Notes: a model not told the origin generated them from the sequence alone. A stretch of DNA of 64,000 nucleotides from JASBTN01 sp965228805 (GCF_965228805.1 NZ_CBDDIE010000003.1:1488001-1552000), one strand, 5' to 3'. Positions 17,255-25,894 are shown, counted from the first letter of the stretch. A program made the numbers and translations.

Positions 17255-18847
17255 TTAGATGTCAAACGCCATCGGGCTGACCGAGTGGAACAGGCCGGTG
17301 TCGCACAGCGCCTGCAGCACGTCTGCCGGGATCGGGTTGTCCACGTAGAGCAGAGCAATCGCGTCGCCGCCGACCTCGTTCCGACCCAGGGTAAAGTTCG
17401 CAATGTTCACGCCGTGGCTGCCCATGGTCGCGCCCAGGGCCCCGATGATGCCCGGGATGTCGTCATTGGTGGTGTAGAGCATGTGGTTGCCGATCTCGGC
17501 GTCGATATTGATGCCCTTGATCTGGATGAAGCGCGGCTTGCCGTCCGAGAAGACGGTCCCGGCGATCGAGCGCTCCCGCTTGTCGGTCACCACGGTCAGC
17601 TTGATATAGCCGTCGAAGGAGCCCGACTTCGGCTGCGTGGTGGTCGAGATCTTGATGCCACGGTCGGCGGCCACGACGGGGGCCGAGACCATGTTGACGT
17701 CCGGGATCTGCGGCTTGATCAGACCGGCAGTGGCGGCACAGTCCAGCGCTTTCAGGTTCATCTCGGCCACGACACCGTCATAGGTGATGTTTACCGCCTT
17801 GATCGGCTCGTCGGTCAGTTGGCCGACGAAGGCGCCCAGATGCTCGGCCAGCTTGATCCAGGGGCCCATGACCTTGGCTTCCTCGGCGGTGACCGAGGGC
17901 ATGTTCAGCGCGTTGGTCACGGCGCCGGTCAGCAGGTAGTCCGACATCTGCTCGGCCACCTGCAGCGCGACGTTTTCCTGCGCCTCGGTGGTGGCGGCGC
18001 CCAGGTGCGGGGTGCAGACCACGTTGGGCAGATCGAAGAGCGGGTTTTCCTTGGCCGGTTCGACCGAGAAGACGTCGAAAGCCGCGCCGGCCACATGGCC
18101 CGATTGCAGCATCTCGGCCAGGGCTTCCTCATCGACCAGGCCACCGCGGGCACAGTTGATGATGCGCACGCCCTTCTTGGTCTTGGCCAGGTTCTCGCGC
18201 GACAGGATGTTGCGAGTCGAATCGATCAGCGGCACGTGCAGGGTGATGAAATCGGCGCGGGTCAGCAGCTCGTCCAGCTCGACCTTCTCGACGCCCATCT
18301 TGGCGGCTTTCTCGTCCGACAGGAACGGGTCGAAGGCGACGACCTTCATTTTCAGGCCAACGGCGCGGTCACAGACGATGCCGCCGATGTTGCCCGCACC
18401 GATGACGCCCAGAACCTTGCCGGTCAGCTCGGTGCCCATGAACTTGGACTTTTCCCACTTGCCCGCATGGGTCGAGGTCGAGGCCTCGGGGATCTGGCGC
18501 GCCACGGCGAACATCATCGCGATGGCGTGTTCGGCGGTGGTGATCATGTTGCCGAAGGGGGTGTTCATGACGATCACACCCTTTTTCGAGGCGGCAACCT
18601 TGTCCACGTTGTCGGTGCCGATGCCCGCGCGGCCGATGACCTTGAGGTTGGTGGCGGCGTTGATCAGCGTCTCGGTCGCCTTGGTGGCGGAGCGGATGGC
18701 AAGGCCGTCATAGTTGCCGATGATCTCCATCAGGCGGTCCTTGTCCTTGCCGACGGTCGGGTCGAAGTCGACCTCGATGCCACGGTCGCGGAAGATCTGG
18801 ACGGCGGTTTCCGACAGCTTGTCGGAGACGAGTACTTTGGGGGCCAT
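17255..18847 (-). CDS. serA: D-3-phosphoglycerate dehydrogenase
   Basis: A 530-residue SerA, long (type I) form: N-terminal substrate domain, inserted Rossmann domain (GVIGAGNIGG near residue 147), the dehydrogenase catalytic Arg/Glu/His region (NCARGGLVDEEAL; CTPHLGAAT), an ASB intervening domain, and a C-terminal ACT domain (GIIGALGATMGSHGVNIANF) typical of serine feedback control. It oxidises 3-phosphoglycerate in the first step of serine synthesis. serC lies just upstream on the same strand, so the order is serC-serA. Confidence 0.97.
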   Translation of the reverse strand: MAPKVLVSDKLSETAVQIFRDRGIEVDFDPTVGKDKDRLMEIIGNYDGLAIRSATKATETLINAATNLKVIGRAGIGTDNVDKVAASKKGVIVMNTPFGNMITTAEHAIAMMFAVARQIPEASTSTHAGKWEKSKFMGTELTGKVLGVIGAGNIGGIVCDRAVGLKMKVVAFDPFLSDEKAAKMGVEKVELDELLTRADFITLHVPLIDSTRNILSRENLAKTKKGVRIINCARGGLVDEEALAEMLQSGHVAGAAFDVFSVEPAKENPLFDLPNVVCTPHLGAATTEAQENVALQVAEQMSDYLLTGAVTNALNMPSVTAEEAKVMGPWIKLAEHLGAFVGQLTDEPIKAVNITYDGVVAEMNLKALDCAATAGLIKPQIPDVNMVSAPVVAADRGIKISTTTQPKSGSFDGYIKLTVVTDKRERSIAGTVFSDGKPRFIQIKGINIDAEIGNHMLYTTNDDIPGIIGALGATMGSHGVNIANFTLGRNEVGGDAIALLYVDNPIPADVLQALCDTGLFHSVSPMAFDI

Positions 18848-18882
18848 GGTGCGGCTCCTGTCTTTAAGGATGTTAAGGCTGT

Positions 18883-18917
18883 CCGGACCCGTTCTTTAAG
18901 GTCTTTAAAGGGTCCGG
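18883..18917 (-). repeat. Hairpin in the serC-serA gap
   Basis: CCGGACCC (18883-18890) and GGGTCCGG (18910-18917) form a perfect 8-bp stem with a 19-base loop that contains two CTTTAA-type repeats. It sits in the 99-base gap between serC and serA. There is no T-run; it may stabilise or partly end the serC message. Confidence 0.5.
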
Positions 18918-18946
18918 AGGGGCTGTTTTAACGTTTTGGAAGGCGC

Positions 18947-20122
18947 TCAGGCGGCTTCCGTCAGCGCGGCGATCTCGGCCTCGAAGGCCCAGTTCAGCCA
19001 GGGCATCAGCGCGGCCACGTCGGCGGCTTCCACCGTGCCGCCACACCAGATGCGCAGACCAGCGGGGGCGTCGCGATAGGCGCCGACGTCCAGGGCCACG
19101 CCCTCGGCTTCCAGCCGCTTGGCGACGGCCTTGGCGAAGGTCGCGCCATCGGTGATGCGCGCGTCGGTGAACTTGACGCACACGGACGTGTTCGAGCGGA
19201 TCGCCGGGTCGGCGGCCAGGAACTCGATCCAGTCATGGGTCTCAACGAAGTCGCTGACCGCGGCGGTGTTGGCATCGGCGCGGGCCTTCAGACCCTCCAG
19301 CCCACCGACCGAACGGGCCCAGTCGAGCGCGAACAGGTAATCCTCGACCGCCAGCATCGACGGGGTGTTGATCGTGGCACCGGTAAAGATACCCTCGATC
19401 AGCTTGCCGCCTTCGGGTGGTGAACCACCCTTAGTCAAGCGGAAGATCTTCGGCAGCGGCCAGGCGGGGGTGTAGCTTTCCAGACGCTCCACCGCGCGGG
19501 GGCTCAGGATCAGGATGCCGTGGGCCGCTTCGCCGCCCAGCACCTTCTGCCAGGAGAAGGTGGTCACATCCAGCTTGTCCCAGGGCAGGTCCATGGCAAA
19601 CGCAGCGGAGGTGGCGTCGCAGATGGTCAGGCCTTCACGATCCGCCGGGATCCAGTCGCCGTTCGGCACGCGCACGCCCGAGGTGGTGCCGTTCCAGGTA
19701 AAGACCACGTCATTGGTGAAATCGACCGAGGCCAGATCAACGATCTCGCCATAGTCAGCCACCTTGGTGACGGCATCGAGTTTCAACTGCTTGGTCACAT
19801 CGGTGACCCAACCGGCGCCGAAGCTTTCCCAGGCCAGCATCTCCACGCCACGCGCACCCAGCAGCGACCACAGCGCCATCTCGACAGCCCCGGTGTCCGA
19901 GGCGGGCACGATACCAATCTTGTAATCAGCGGGGATGCCCAGCACCTCGCGGGTGCCTTCAATGGCGGCCTTCAGCTTGTCCTTGCCGACAGCGGCACGG
20001 TGCGAACGGCCAAGCGCGGCGTCCGACAGGGCATCCAGGGTCCAGGTGGGGGGTTTGGCGCAGGGGCCAGAGGAAAAACGCGGATTGGCCGGCCGCGTTG
20101 CCGGTTTTTGAATATCAGTCAT
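18947..20122 (-). CDS. serC: Phosphoserine aminotransferase (alphaproteobacterial type)
   Basis: A 391-residue PLP enzyme of the class-V aminotransferase fold that makes phosphoserine from phosphohydroxypyruvate and glutamate. N-terminal NPRFSSGPCAKPP is diagnostic of the alphaproteobacterial SerC subtype; the PLP Lys is in TFSWQKVLGG and the Asp partner in LTICDATSAAF. The ATG at 20122 follows GGAAGGGTATC; the long frame upstream is leader. A hairpin lies close to the ribosome binding site. Confidence 0.96.
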   Translation of the reverse strand: MTDIQKPATRPANPRFSSGPCAKPPTWTLDALSDAALGRSHRAAVGKDKLKAAIEGTREVLGIPADYKIGIVPASDTGAVEMALWSLLGARGVEMLAWESFGAGWVTDVTKQLKLDAVTKVADYGEIVDLASVDFTNDVVFTWNGTTSGVRVPNGDWIPADREGLTICDATSAAFAMDLPWDKLDVTTFSWQKVLGGEAAHGILILSPRAVERLESYTPAWPLPKIFRLTKGGSPPEGGKLIEGIFTGATINTPSMLAVEDYLFALDWARSVGGLEGLKARADANTAAVSDFVETHDWIEFLAADPAIRSNTSVCVKFTDARITDGATFAKAVAKRLEAEGVALDVGAYRDAPAGLRIWCGGTVEAADVAALMPWLNWAFEAEIAALTEAA

Positions 20123-20142
20123 GATACCCTTCCAGATATGTG

Positions 20143-20160
20143 CCCCTCGTTGGGGAGGGG
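20143..20160 (-). promoter_or_regulatory. Candidate serC leader hairpin
   Basis: GAGGGG and CCCCTC pair around a 6-base loop with CAAC (20143-20160), about 20 bases before the serC start and right before its GGAAGGG ribosome binding site. A conserved serC leader RNA has been reported in alphaproteobacteria; this hairpin is in the right place, but I cannot confirm it matches the consensus. Confidence 0.4.
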
Positions 20161-20350
20161 TGTCCCACAGACGCAGATACGGGGGTGCAAGCGGGGGCAC
20201 AAGTCGGAAAATGACAGAAAAACGCCCCTTCATGGTGCGAAAGCGTCGCTTTTGTGTCCGATCGGAAACCCCAAGGGCCGTGGTTGAAAGCGAACTCAAA
20301 CACCTTCGCCTCGTTGAAATGCCCCCGGTGTATCCCACATGCATGTCATA

Positions 20351-20375
20351 GGCCGGACCACCCGGCCTCTTTTTC
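20351..20375 (+). terminator. Plus-strand terminator without an obvious gene before it
   Basis: GGCCGG (20351-20356) pairs with CCGGCC (20362-20367), followed by TCTTTTTC. It lies between the divergent serC and serine hydrolase genes, so it would end a plus-strand RNA starting in 20,123-20,350 or attenuate the hydrolase gene. Confidence 0.6.
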
Positions 20376-20393
20376 AAGAATGAGGTTTCGCCC

Positions 20394-21464
20394 ATGTCCT
20401 GTTTGAAAAACACGTTCTGCGCCGGGCTCTTGGCGCTGGGTTTGGGGGGCGTGGGCCACGCGCAAGACGCGTCGCTTGAAGACCGCCTGACGCGCGCTTT
20501 CGAGGCCGGAGAGTTGCCCGGGCTGCACGCGACTGTGGTCGCGTTGCAGGGGGAGCAGCTGGCCGAGGTCTACTTTCCCGGGGAGGATGAACGCTGGGGC
20601 ATGCCGGTTGGGCCACGAGATCACGGGCCGGACACACTTCACGACCTGCGCTCGGTGACCAAATCCGTGGTTGGGCTGCTTTACGGAATCGCGCTGGACA
20701 AGGGGATGGTTCCGGGGGTTGATCAACCGCTGTTGGCGCAGTTTCTGGACTATGCGGATCTGATGGACGGGTCCGCGCGTGAAGAGATCCTGATCGAACA
20801 CGCCCTGTCCATGACCATGGGCATGGAATGGGATGAAAGCTTGCCCTATTCGGACCCGCGCAACAGCGAGATCGCGATGGAACTGGCCGAGGACCGGTAT
20901 CGTTTCATCCTGTCACGCCCGGTGGTCCAGGCTCCGGGGCGGGAATGGACCTATAGCGGCGGCGCGGTGGCCCTGTTGGGCAAGCTGATCGAAGACGGGT
21001 CCGGCATGGCGCTGGATGACTTCGCCCGCGCCCATCTGTTTGCCCCGCTGGGCATTGAAAATTTCGAATGGGTGCGCGGCACGGATGGCGTGCCCTCTGC
21101 CGCCTCGGGCCTGCGCCTGACCGCACCGGACCTCGCGCGGATCGGGCGCATGGTGGCGCAGGACGGGCAGTTCGACGGGCAACAGGTGGTGCCTGCGGAA
21201 TGGCTGGCACAGTCCTTTGTCGTCCGGGCCGGGCTGGAGCCGGGCTTCGGGTACGGCTACCTGTGGTATCTGGCCGGGCCGCCGGATCGGCTGTTCGTCC
21301 TGGGGCTGGGCAATGGCGGTCAGCGCCTTGCGGTGGAGCCCGGCGTGGATTTCGTCGCTGCGGTCTTCTCGGGCAACTACAACGATCCGGAGGGCTGGCG
21401 GACGTCCCAGAAGGTCGTCAGCGAGTTCGCCATCCCCGCCGCCAAGGCGCGTTTGGCGCAGTAG
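20394..21464 (+). CDS. Serine hydrolase, class C beta-lactamase fold
   Basis: A 356-residue exported protein: signal peptide to about residue 24 (GHAQ), then the penicillin-binding/beta-lactamase-like domain. SxxK is SVTK near residue 88; the second motif is YSG (EWTYSGGAVALLGKLIED); the third is near LGLGNGGQRL. Such proteins are esterases, peptidases or unknown hydrolases as often as true beta-lactamases; a resistance role is not indicated. It stands alone after a plus-strand terminator. Confidence 0.88.
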   Translation: MSCLKNTFCAGLLALGLGGVGHAQDASLEDRLTRAFEAGELPGLHATVVALQGEQLAEVYFPGEDERWGMPVGPRDHGPDTLHDLRSVTKSVVGLLYGIALDKGMVPGVDQPLLAQFLDYADLMDGSAREEILIEHALSMTMGMEWDESLPYSDPRNSEIAMELAEDRYRFILSRPVVQAPGREWTYSGGAVALLGKLIEDGSGMALDDFARAHLFAPLGIENFEWVRGTDGVPSAASGLRLTAPDLARIGRMVAQDGQFDGQQVVPAEWLAQSFVVRAGLEPGFGYGYLWYLAGPPDRLFVLGLGNGGQRLAVEPGVDFVAAVFSGNYNDPEGWRTSQKVVSEFAIPAAKARLAQ

Positions 21465-21517
21465 AGGCCGCCCTCCGATCAGAGCATCGCAAGGCCGCGG
21501 TCAGGCACGGGCGCCGG

Positions 21518-21787
21518 TCAGCCCCGCCAGAAATTGTTGGCCTGGGCGACGGTCTGGAAATTGGTCGCCACCACTTGGCTGACGGCGGTCAGGCTGTCGG
21601 CGTCACCCGCGTAATCGGCACGCAGCTCCGCGCGCACGTCGTCATCAGGCTGGGTCATCTTCACCGCCATGCGTGACAGTTTGATGGCCAGGGCATAGCC
21701 CTCTTCGGGGGTGGGGGTGATGAGGCTGGGCAACCAAAGCGTCACGCCAAAAAACTGAGGCACAGGGTTTTGGCGAGGCGCTCGCAA
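21518..21787 (-). CDS. Small hypothetical protein
   Basis: Up to 89 residues. The conserved-looking part is PTPEEGYALAIKLSRMAVKM plus the tail VATNFQTVAQANNFWRG. The start is uncertain: the first ATG (21787) lies inside a strong hairpin and has no ribosome binding site, whereas a GTG at 21745, directly after the T-run of that hairpin, gives a more natural 75-residue protein beginning M(V)TLWLPSLITP. I do not recognise the family. Expression may depend on read-through of the hairpin upstream. Confidence 0.55.
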   Translation of the reverse strand: MRAPRQNPVPQFFGVTLWLPSLITPTPEEGYALAIKLSRMAVKMTQPDDDVRAELRADYAGDADSLTAVSQVVATNFQTVAQANNFWRG

Positions 21788-21830
21788 CGCTGAACTGTTG
21801 CGCGGCGCCCCACCTTATCCCTGCCTCAGG
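21749..21830 (-). terminator. Long hairpin with T6 run before the small hypothetical gene
   Basis: On the minus strand CCTGAGGCAGGG pairs with CCCTGTGCCTCAG (21819-21830/21755-21767, 2-base bulge), with an inner stem around GCGCAAC/GTTGCG, followed by TTTTTT (21754-21749). It is a terminator or attenuator between a 9-codon ORF and the small gene. Confidence 0.65.
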
Positions 21831-21855
21831 TATAAGGCGGGACGCTTAAGGACAT
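21826..21855 (-). CDS. Nine-codon ORF with strong ribosome binding site
   Basis: ATG at 21855 is preceded by AAAGGAGAGCCCC and encodes MSLSVPPYT before a TGA (21828-21826) that lies within the 5' arm of the long hairpin. It is too short to be recognised as a gene on its own; its strong start site and position suggest a leader peptide, or the original start of the downstream gene cut off by an insertion. Confidence 0.4.
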   Translation of the reverse strand: MSLSVPPYT

Positions 21856-21952
21856 GGGGCTCTCCTTTGTCAGAATGGTTAGGGGGGAGCGTTGCATGTT
21901 TGACCGGATGCGGGAACCCGTCGTGGCGGGGATGTGACGAATGGACCGGGGC

Positions 21953-22777
21953 CTAGCCCGCAAAGATACGCGCCATTTGCGTGTCGAAATGGGCCCAGGT
22001 CATGGTGGCGCGGTTGCCCGCGTAGCCGTGGTAATGCGATTTTCCGGTGGAGTTCGGCAGCCCGGCCCAGATCTTGGCGAGGTTGTTCATGAAGGCGTGG
22101 CGGGGCAGTTCGCCTGCCTGGAACTGATGCAGCCCGGCTTCGGCCAGAAGCTGGTCTGCCAGCCGGTCCTGCAGCGCAGGGCTGAAGCGGTCGGTGGGCT
22201 GGGCGCCCACGATGGCAACCAGGCGTTTCAGGGTCGAGGGGATGAATTGATACCGGCCGATGGCGTGGGGCTGGCCGGGGGTTGCGGCGATCCAGTCATA
22301 GACCTCCTGCAAGGTCATCTGCGTCGGAAGTTTCGCGGGCCGCAGCCGGGCGCCGTGTTGCACTGCGTCGTAACCGGCGCGGCCTGCTTCGGCCTGGGCA
22401 ATCAGGTCCAGCACCATGCCCGCCTGGGTGGCCGCGCGGCGCGGGCCGATGATGTCGGTGCGCGCCACCGGCGGGGCCTCGGGCGGGCGCCGGGTGCGGG
22501 CGGGGTAGGGGGCCAGCAGGCTCGATCCCGCGCGCCCGATGAACAGGCTCGCCACGCTCCTCCCCGCGCTGTCTTCGGGCGCGGAGGCGCGCGCCTCGAT
22601 CAAGGGTTGGCCGGAGATGATCATCGGCTGGGCGGTCGGCAGCATCGGTTGGGCGCTGGTCAGGAGGGGTTGGCCGCCACCAAAGAGCGACGCTTGCAGG
22701 ATCGACACGCCTTGGGACGCCACCGGGAGGGGCAACAGAGTCAGGATACCAAGGGCAATCCAGCGGATCAGGGACAT
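21953..22777 (-). CDS. Secreted lysozyme-like (GH104/phage-endolysin-type) protein
   Basis: A 274-residue protein with a signal peptide (MSLIRWIALGILTLLPLPVAS) and a low-complexity spacer with repeated QPL/QPM units (about 30-60). The C-terminal half carries AIGRYQFIPSTLKRLV, typical of lambda-R-like lytic transglycosylase/lysozyme folds, then FSPALQDRLADQLL and a final MTWAHFDTQMARIF. It likely acts on peptidoglycan. There are no other phage genes nearby, so it is a domesticated or host cell-wall enzyme. Confidence 0.82.
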   Translation of the reverse strand: MSLIRWIALGILTLLPLPVASQGVSILQASLFGGGQPLLTSAQPMLPTAQPMIISGQPLIEARASAPEDSAGRSVASLFIGRAGSSLLAPYPARTRRPPEAPPVARTDIIGPRRAATQAGMVLDLIAQAEAGRAGYDAVQHGARLRPAKLPTQMTLQEVYDWIAATPGQPHAIGRYQFIPSTLKRLVAIVGAQPTDRFSPALQDRLADQLLAEAGLHQFQAGELPRHAFMNNLAKIWAGLPNSTGKSHYHGYAGNRATMTWAHFDTQMARIFAG

Positions 22778-22840
22778 TCTATCCTCGTCTCCCCGATGTG
22801 GGGCACGTAGGTAGAATGACCGAAATTGGTTGATACCGGC

Positions 22841-23773
22841 TTAAAGCGGAACCGACTCCAGCGTGTCCTTGAGAAGCTGGGCCGAGGCGCGCAGGGCCGC
22901 GTGTTCCTGCGGGTTCAGATGGGGCACCAGGTCGCCCTGCACCCCGCCCTTGCCCAGGATGCGGGGCAGCGACAGGGGCACGTCCATGACCCCCTCGACC
23001 TCGGGTGTCATGATTGACACCGAGTGCACGGAGCGTTCGTCGCCTCCGATGGCGGCGACCAGCCGGGCCAGACCGGCGCCAATGCCATAATAGGTCGCGC
23101 CCTTGCCCTCGATAATGCGGTAGGCGGCGCGGCGCACGCCTTCGTCGATGCGGGCCTGGACCGCGTCGGTCAGGGGCGCGCGGCGGTGCACGGCGGCTTC
23201 CTCCAGCGGCACGGCGCCGACCTGGGCGGAGGACCAGGCGAGCACCTCGCTGTCGCCATGTTCGCCCAGCACGAAGGCGTGGATCGAGCGCGCGTCAATG
23301 TTCAGGTGCTGGCCCAGAAGGACTCGGAACCGAGCGGTGTCGAGGATCGTGCCCGAGCCGATCACCCGCCCCGGCGGCAGGCCGGTCAGCCGCGTGGTGA
23401 TGCCGGTCATGATATCGACCGGGTTGGAAGCGATCAGCAGCACGGCGTCGGGCGCGTGGGTCAGAACCTTGCCGGTCACGTCGCGGAAGACCTCGGCGTT
23501 TCGTGTCAGCAGGTCCAGCCGGGTCTCGCCCGGCCTCTGACTGACACCGGCGGCGATGATCACCACCTCGGACCCCGTCAGCGCGTCATAGCCGCCGGCC
23601 GTCACCGTGGTGGTCGCGGCGAAGGGCAGGGCGTGGGAGATATCCTCGGCCTGAGCCACCGCCAATGCGGGGTCCAGATCCACCAGCACCACCTCGCGCG
23701 CCTTGCCCAGGAGGGCGATGGCATATCCGGCCGAGGCCCCGACCTGGCCCGCGCCAACAATTCCGACTTTCAT
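22841..23773 (-). CDS. ldh: L-lactate dehydrogenase
   Basis: A 310-residue NAD-dependent 2-hydroxyacid dehydrogenase. N-terminal GAGQVGASAGYAI is the Rossmann loop; the specificity loop reads SQRPGETRLDLL with Gln in the position that favours lactate (Arg would favour malate); SNPVDIMT and the catalytic His in GEHGDSEV are present. It interconverts pyruvate and L-lactate. The ATG at 23773 gives the natural MKVGIVGAG start; the open frame further upstream is not needed. Divergent from serB. Confidence 0.93.
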   Translation of the reverse strand: MKVGIVGAGQVGASAGYAIALLGKAREVVLVDLDPALAVAQAEDISHALPFAATTTVTAGGYDALTGSEVVIIAAGVSQRPGETRLDLLTRNAEVFRDVTGKVLTHAPDAVLLIASNPVDIMTGITTRLTGLPPGRVIGSGTILDTARFRVLLGQHLNIDARSIHAFVLGEHGDSEVLAWSSAQVGAVPLEEAAVHRRAPLTDAVQARIDEGVRRAAYRIIEGKGATYYGIGAGLARLVAAIGGDERSVHSVSIMTPEVEGVMDVPLSLPRILGKGGVQGDLVPHLNPQEHAALRASAQLLKDTLESVPL

Positions 23774-23881
23774 ATGCGCCTCCAAAGAATGCGTTAGCGG
23801 TAACACATCAAGGGGGTGGCGTTAAGGGGGCTGGCGTGCTCTATGCGGGCGCAAATTGTCACGCAGTCCGGAGAGCCGCCC

Positions 23882-24760
23882 ATGTATACCGCCACGCTTC
23901 TGACCTCGCCCGAGGCCCGCAATCTGGAGGCCGCCCTGGTCGAGAACCTGCGTAATGCCTGGGGTGGCGGTGAAGCGGTCTGGCTGAGCCCGGATGAGGC
24001 GGCGGAGTTCTCACTGGGCGCGATGCCGGACAACCGCTGGGACGTCTGGGCAGATTTGCAGGGGCTGGGCGTGGACCTGGTGGTGCAGAAGACCGCAGGC
24101 CGGGTGAAACAGATGCTGCTGGCGGATATGGATTCGACCATGATCCAGCAGGAATGCATCGACGAGCTGGCCGATGAGGCGGGCGTGGGTGAGCGGGTCA
24201 AGGACATTACCGCGCGGGCGATGAATGGCGAGCTGGACTTCGAGGGCGCGCTGCGTGAGCGGGTCGGGTTGATGAAGGGTCTGGATGCGGGTGTGATCGA
24301 AAAGGTGCTAGCCACGCGCATTACCCTGATGCCGGGCGGGCGCGAGCTGCTGGCCACCATGCGCGGGGCGGGGGCCTATGCGGCGCTGGTCTCGGGCGGG
24401 TTCACGGCGTTCACGGCAAAGGTCGCTGCCGAGTTGGGGTTCGACGAGAACCGTGCCAATACGCTGAACATCGCGGAGGGGCAGCTGGATGGCACCGTGG
24501 GTGAGCCGATCCTCGGCCGCGAAGCGAAAGTGGCCGCGCTGGAAGAGATCAGCGCGCGGCTGGGTCTGGAGCATGCCGACGTGATGGCCGTGGGCGACGG
24601 CGCCAATGATCTGGGCATGCTGGGCCTGGCGGGCGCCGGTGTGGCGCTGCATGCGAAACCCTCGGTGGCGGCGGAATGCGAGATCCGCATCAATCATGGG
24701 GATCTGTCGGCCCTGTTGTTCATCCAGGGCTATGCGCGGTCGGAGTTCAAGCAGGCGTAG
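23882..24760 (+). CDS. serB: Phosphoserine phosphatase
   Basis: A 292-residue HAD enzyme that performs the last step of serine synthesis. The nucleophile motif is DMDST near residue 82, followed by the typical IQQECIDELAD helix, VSGGFTAFT (motif II), and GDGANDLGML (motif IV). The N-terminal 75 residues form the ACT-like domain of the longer SerB type. The ATG at 23882 (MYTATLLTS) follows a GGAGAG site. With serA and serC it completes the phosphorylated serine pathway within 7.5 kb, though not as one operon. Confidence 0.96.
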   Translation: MYTATLLTSPEARNLEAALVENLRNAWGGGEAVWLSPDEAAEFSLGAMPDNRWDVWADLQGLGVDLVVQKTAGRVKQMLLADMDSTMIQQECIDELADEAGVGERVKDITARAMNGELDFEGALRERVGLMKGLDAGVIEKVLATRITLMPGGRELLATMRGAGAYAALVSGGFTAFTAKVAAELGFDENRANTLNIAEGQLDGTVGEPILGREAKVAALEEISARLGLEHADVMAVGDGANDLGMLGLAGAGVALHAKPSVAAECEIRINHGDLSALLFIQGYARSEFKQA

Positions 24761-24831
24761 CGCTCCCGCCCCCGGTCCGCGCCTTCGGCTTGTCCGGCGT
24801 TGGGCGTAGCGCGTTTTGCGGGGCAAAACGC

Positions 24832-24980
24832 GCGGAGGGCGACAGCGGGCTTTGCCCGCGAGAGCTGCGTAGCTTGCGGAGGGCGACAGCGGGCTTTGCC
24901 CGCGAGAGCTGCGTAGCTTGCGGAGGGCGACAGCGGGCTTTGCCCGCGAGAGCTGCGTGGCGTGCGGAGGGCGTCAGCGG
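24832..24980. repeat. 44-bp tandem repeat, about 3.4 copies (locus B)
   Basis: Units at 24832-24875, 24876-24919 and 24920-24963 (last few bases diverged), then a partial copy to 24980. Each contains the hairpin GCGGGC-TTT-GCCCGC. The first unit is preceded by GCGCGTTTTGC/GCAAAACGCGC (about 24809-24833), which recurs exactly as arms at 44288-44312. The array lies between convergent genes and ends inside the last codons of the homocysteine methyltransferase gene. Confidence 0.85.
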
Positions 24981-25894
24981 CTGTCTGCAACCTCCTGCGC
25001 CATCGCGCCAAGATGGCGCATGTCGGTGCCGCAGCACCCGCCGAACACCCGTATGTCCGGGTTCTGCCGGATGATCTGGGCAATCTCACGGCCAAGCTGT
25101 TGCGGGTTGCCCTCGTCCAGCGTTTCGGCCTCGTCCAGTTCGGCGTGGGAACAGCTTGAGGCATTCGCGACGATGCCTTGCAGCCTCGGGTGGCCCTCCA
25201 GAGCACCAGCAAAATGCGTGGGGTGGGCGCAGTTGACCATGAAGAATGCCGCGCTTGCACCGGTTGCAGCATCAATCCGGTCGATGGCATCAATCAGCCC
25301 CGTCCCGTCCGCCAGCCGCCCATCGGTTTCCACAACCAGCGACATCACCACCGGCAGGCCGACGTCCCGCGCGGCAAGGACACAGCCGGCCGCCTCGCTG
25401 ACCCGGTTGAACGTGTAGGCGGTAACCAGATCGACGCTGGTGTCCTTGAGCGCGGACAGTTGCATGGCATGATACCGCCGCGCGGCCTCGACCGACATGG
25501 GCGCAACATCCGCATAGGGGTCGTGTTGTGGGCCGATACAGGCGGAGACAAGAACGTCATCACGCCCTGCGGCCTGGCGCAGCTCCTCCATCAGGGTCAC
25601 GGCATCCCGGTTCACATGTTTCAGGCGCTCCACGTCATAGCCCAGCGGTGCTGCACGGTCCGGGTTGGCCATCCAGGTGGGTGCGTCCAGGATGCAGCCC
25701 AGCCCCATCCCGCCCGCAAGCTGAACGAGCGCCTGCATCTGCCCGGCCAGCACAGCGCGGGTGTCGGCCTGTTCCAGCAGCGGAAAGGAGGCAAAACCCG
25801 GCAGGTCGATCCCTTGGTTGAAGATGAGGTCCGTGCCGGTGCCGGCATAGACCAAGAACCTCTTGTCGCCTTGATGTGGAAGGAGCCTTGGCAT
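24974..25894 (-). CDS. Homocysteine S-methyltransferase family protein
   Basis: A 306-residue protein with the Pfam S-methyl_trans layout: an N-terminal YAGTGTDLIFN (GxxT/ET-D replaced), the zinc-binding Cys in VNCAHP and the Cys pair in FGGCCGTD. Family members transfer methyl groups to homocysteine, usually from S-methylmethionine or betaine. The ATG at 25894 follows GGGGGTGTTC. The 3' end reads into the first bases of a tandem repeat. Divergent from an ArsR-type gene. Confidence 0.88.
   Translation of the reverse strand: MPRLLPHQGDKRFLVYAGTGTDLIFNQGIDLPGFASFPLLEQADTRAVLAGQMQALVQLAGGMGLGCILDAPTWMANPDRAAPLGYDVERLKHVNRDAVTLMEELRQAAGRDDVLVSACIGPQHDPYADVAPMSVEAARRYHAMQLSALKDTSVDLVTAYTFNRVSEAAGCVLAARDVGLPVVMSLVVETDGRLADGTGLIDAIDRIDAATGASAAFFMVNCAHPTHFAGALEGHPRLQGIVANASSCSHAELDEAETLDEGNPQQLGREIAQIIRQNPDIRVFGGCCGTDMRHLGAMAQEVADSR

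Noticed and set aside
17249..18931. A 560-residue open frame opposite serA
   Set aside because: Shadow of serA; His/Gly/Asp-rich composition with no family match.
24832..24980. CRISPR-like array
   Set aside because: The copies are directly adjacent 44-bp units with no unique spacers, and no cas gene is nearby.
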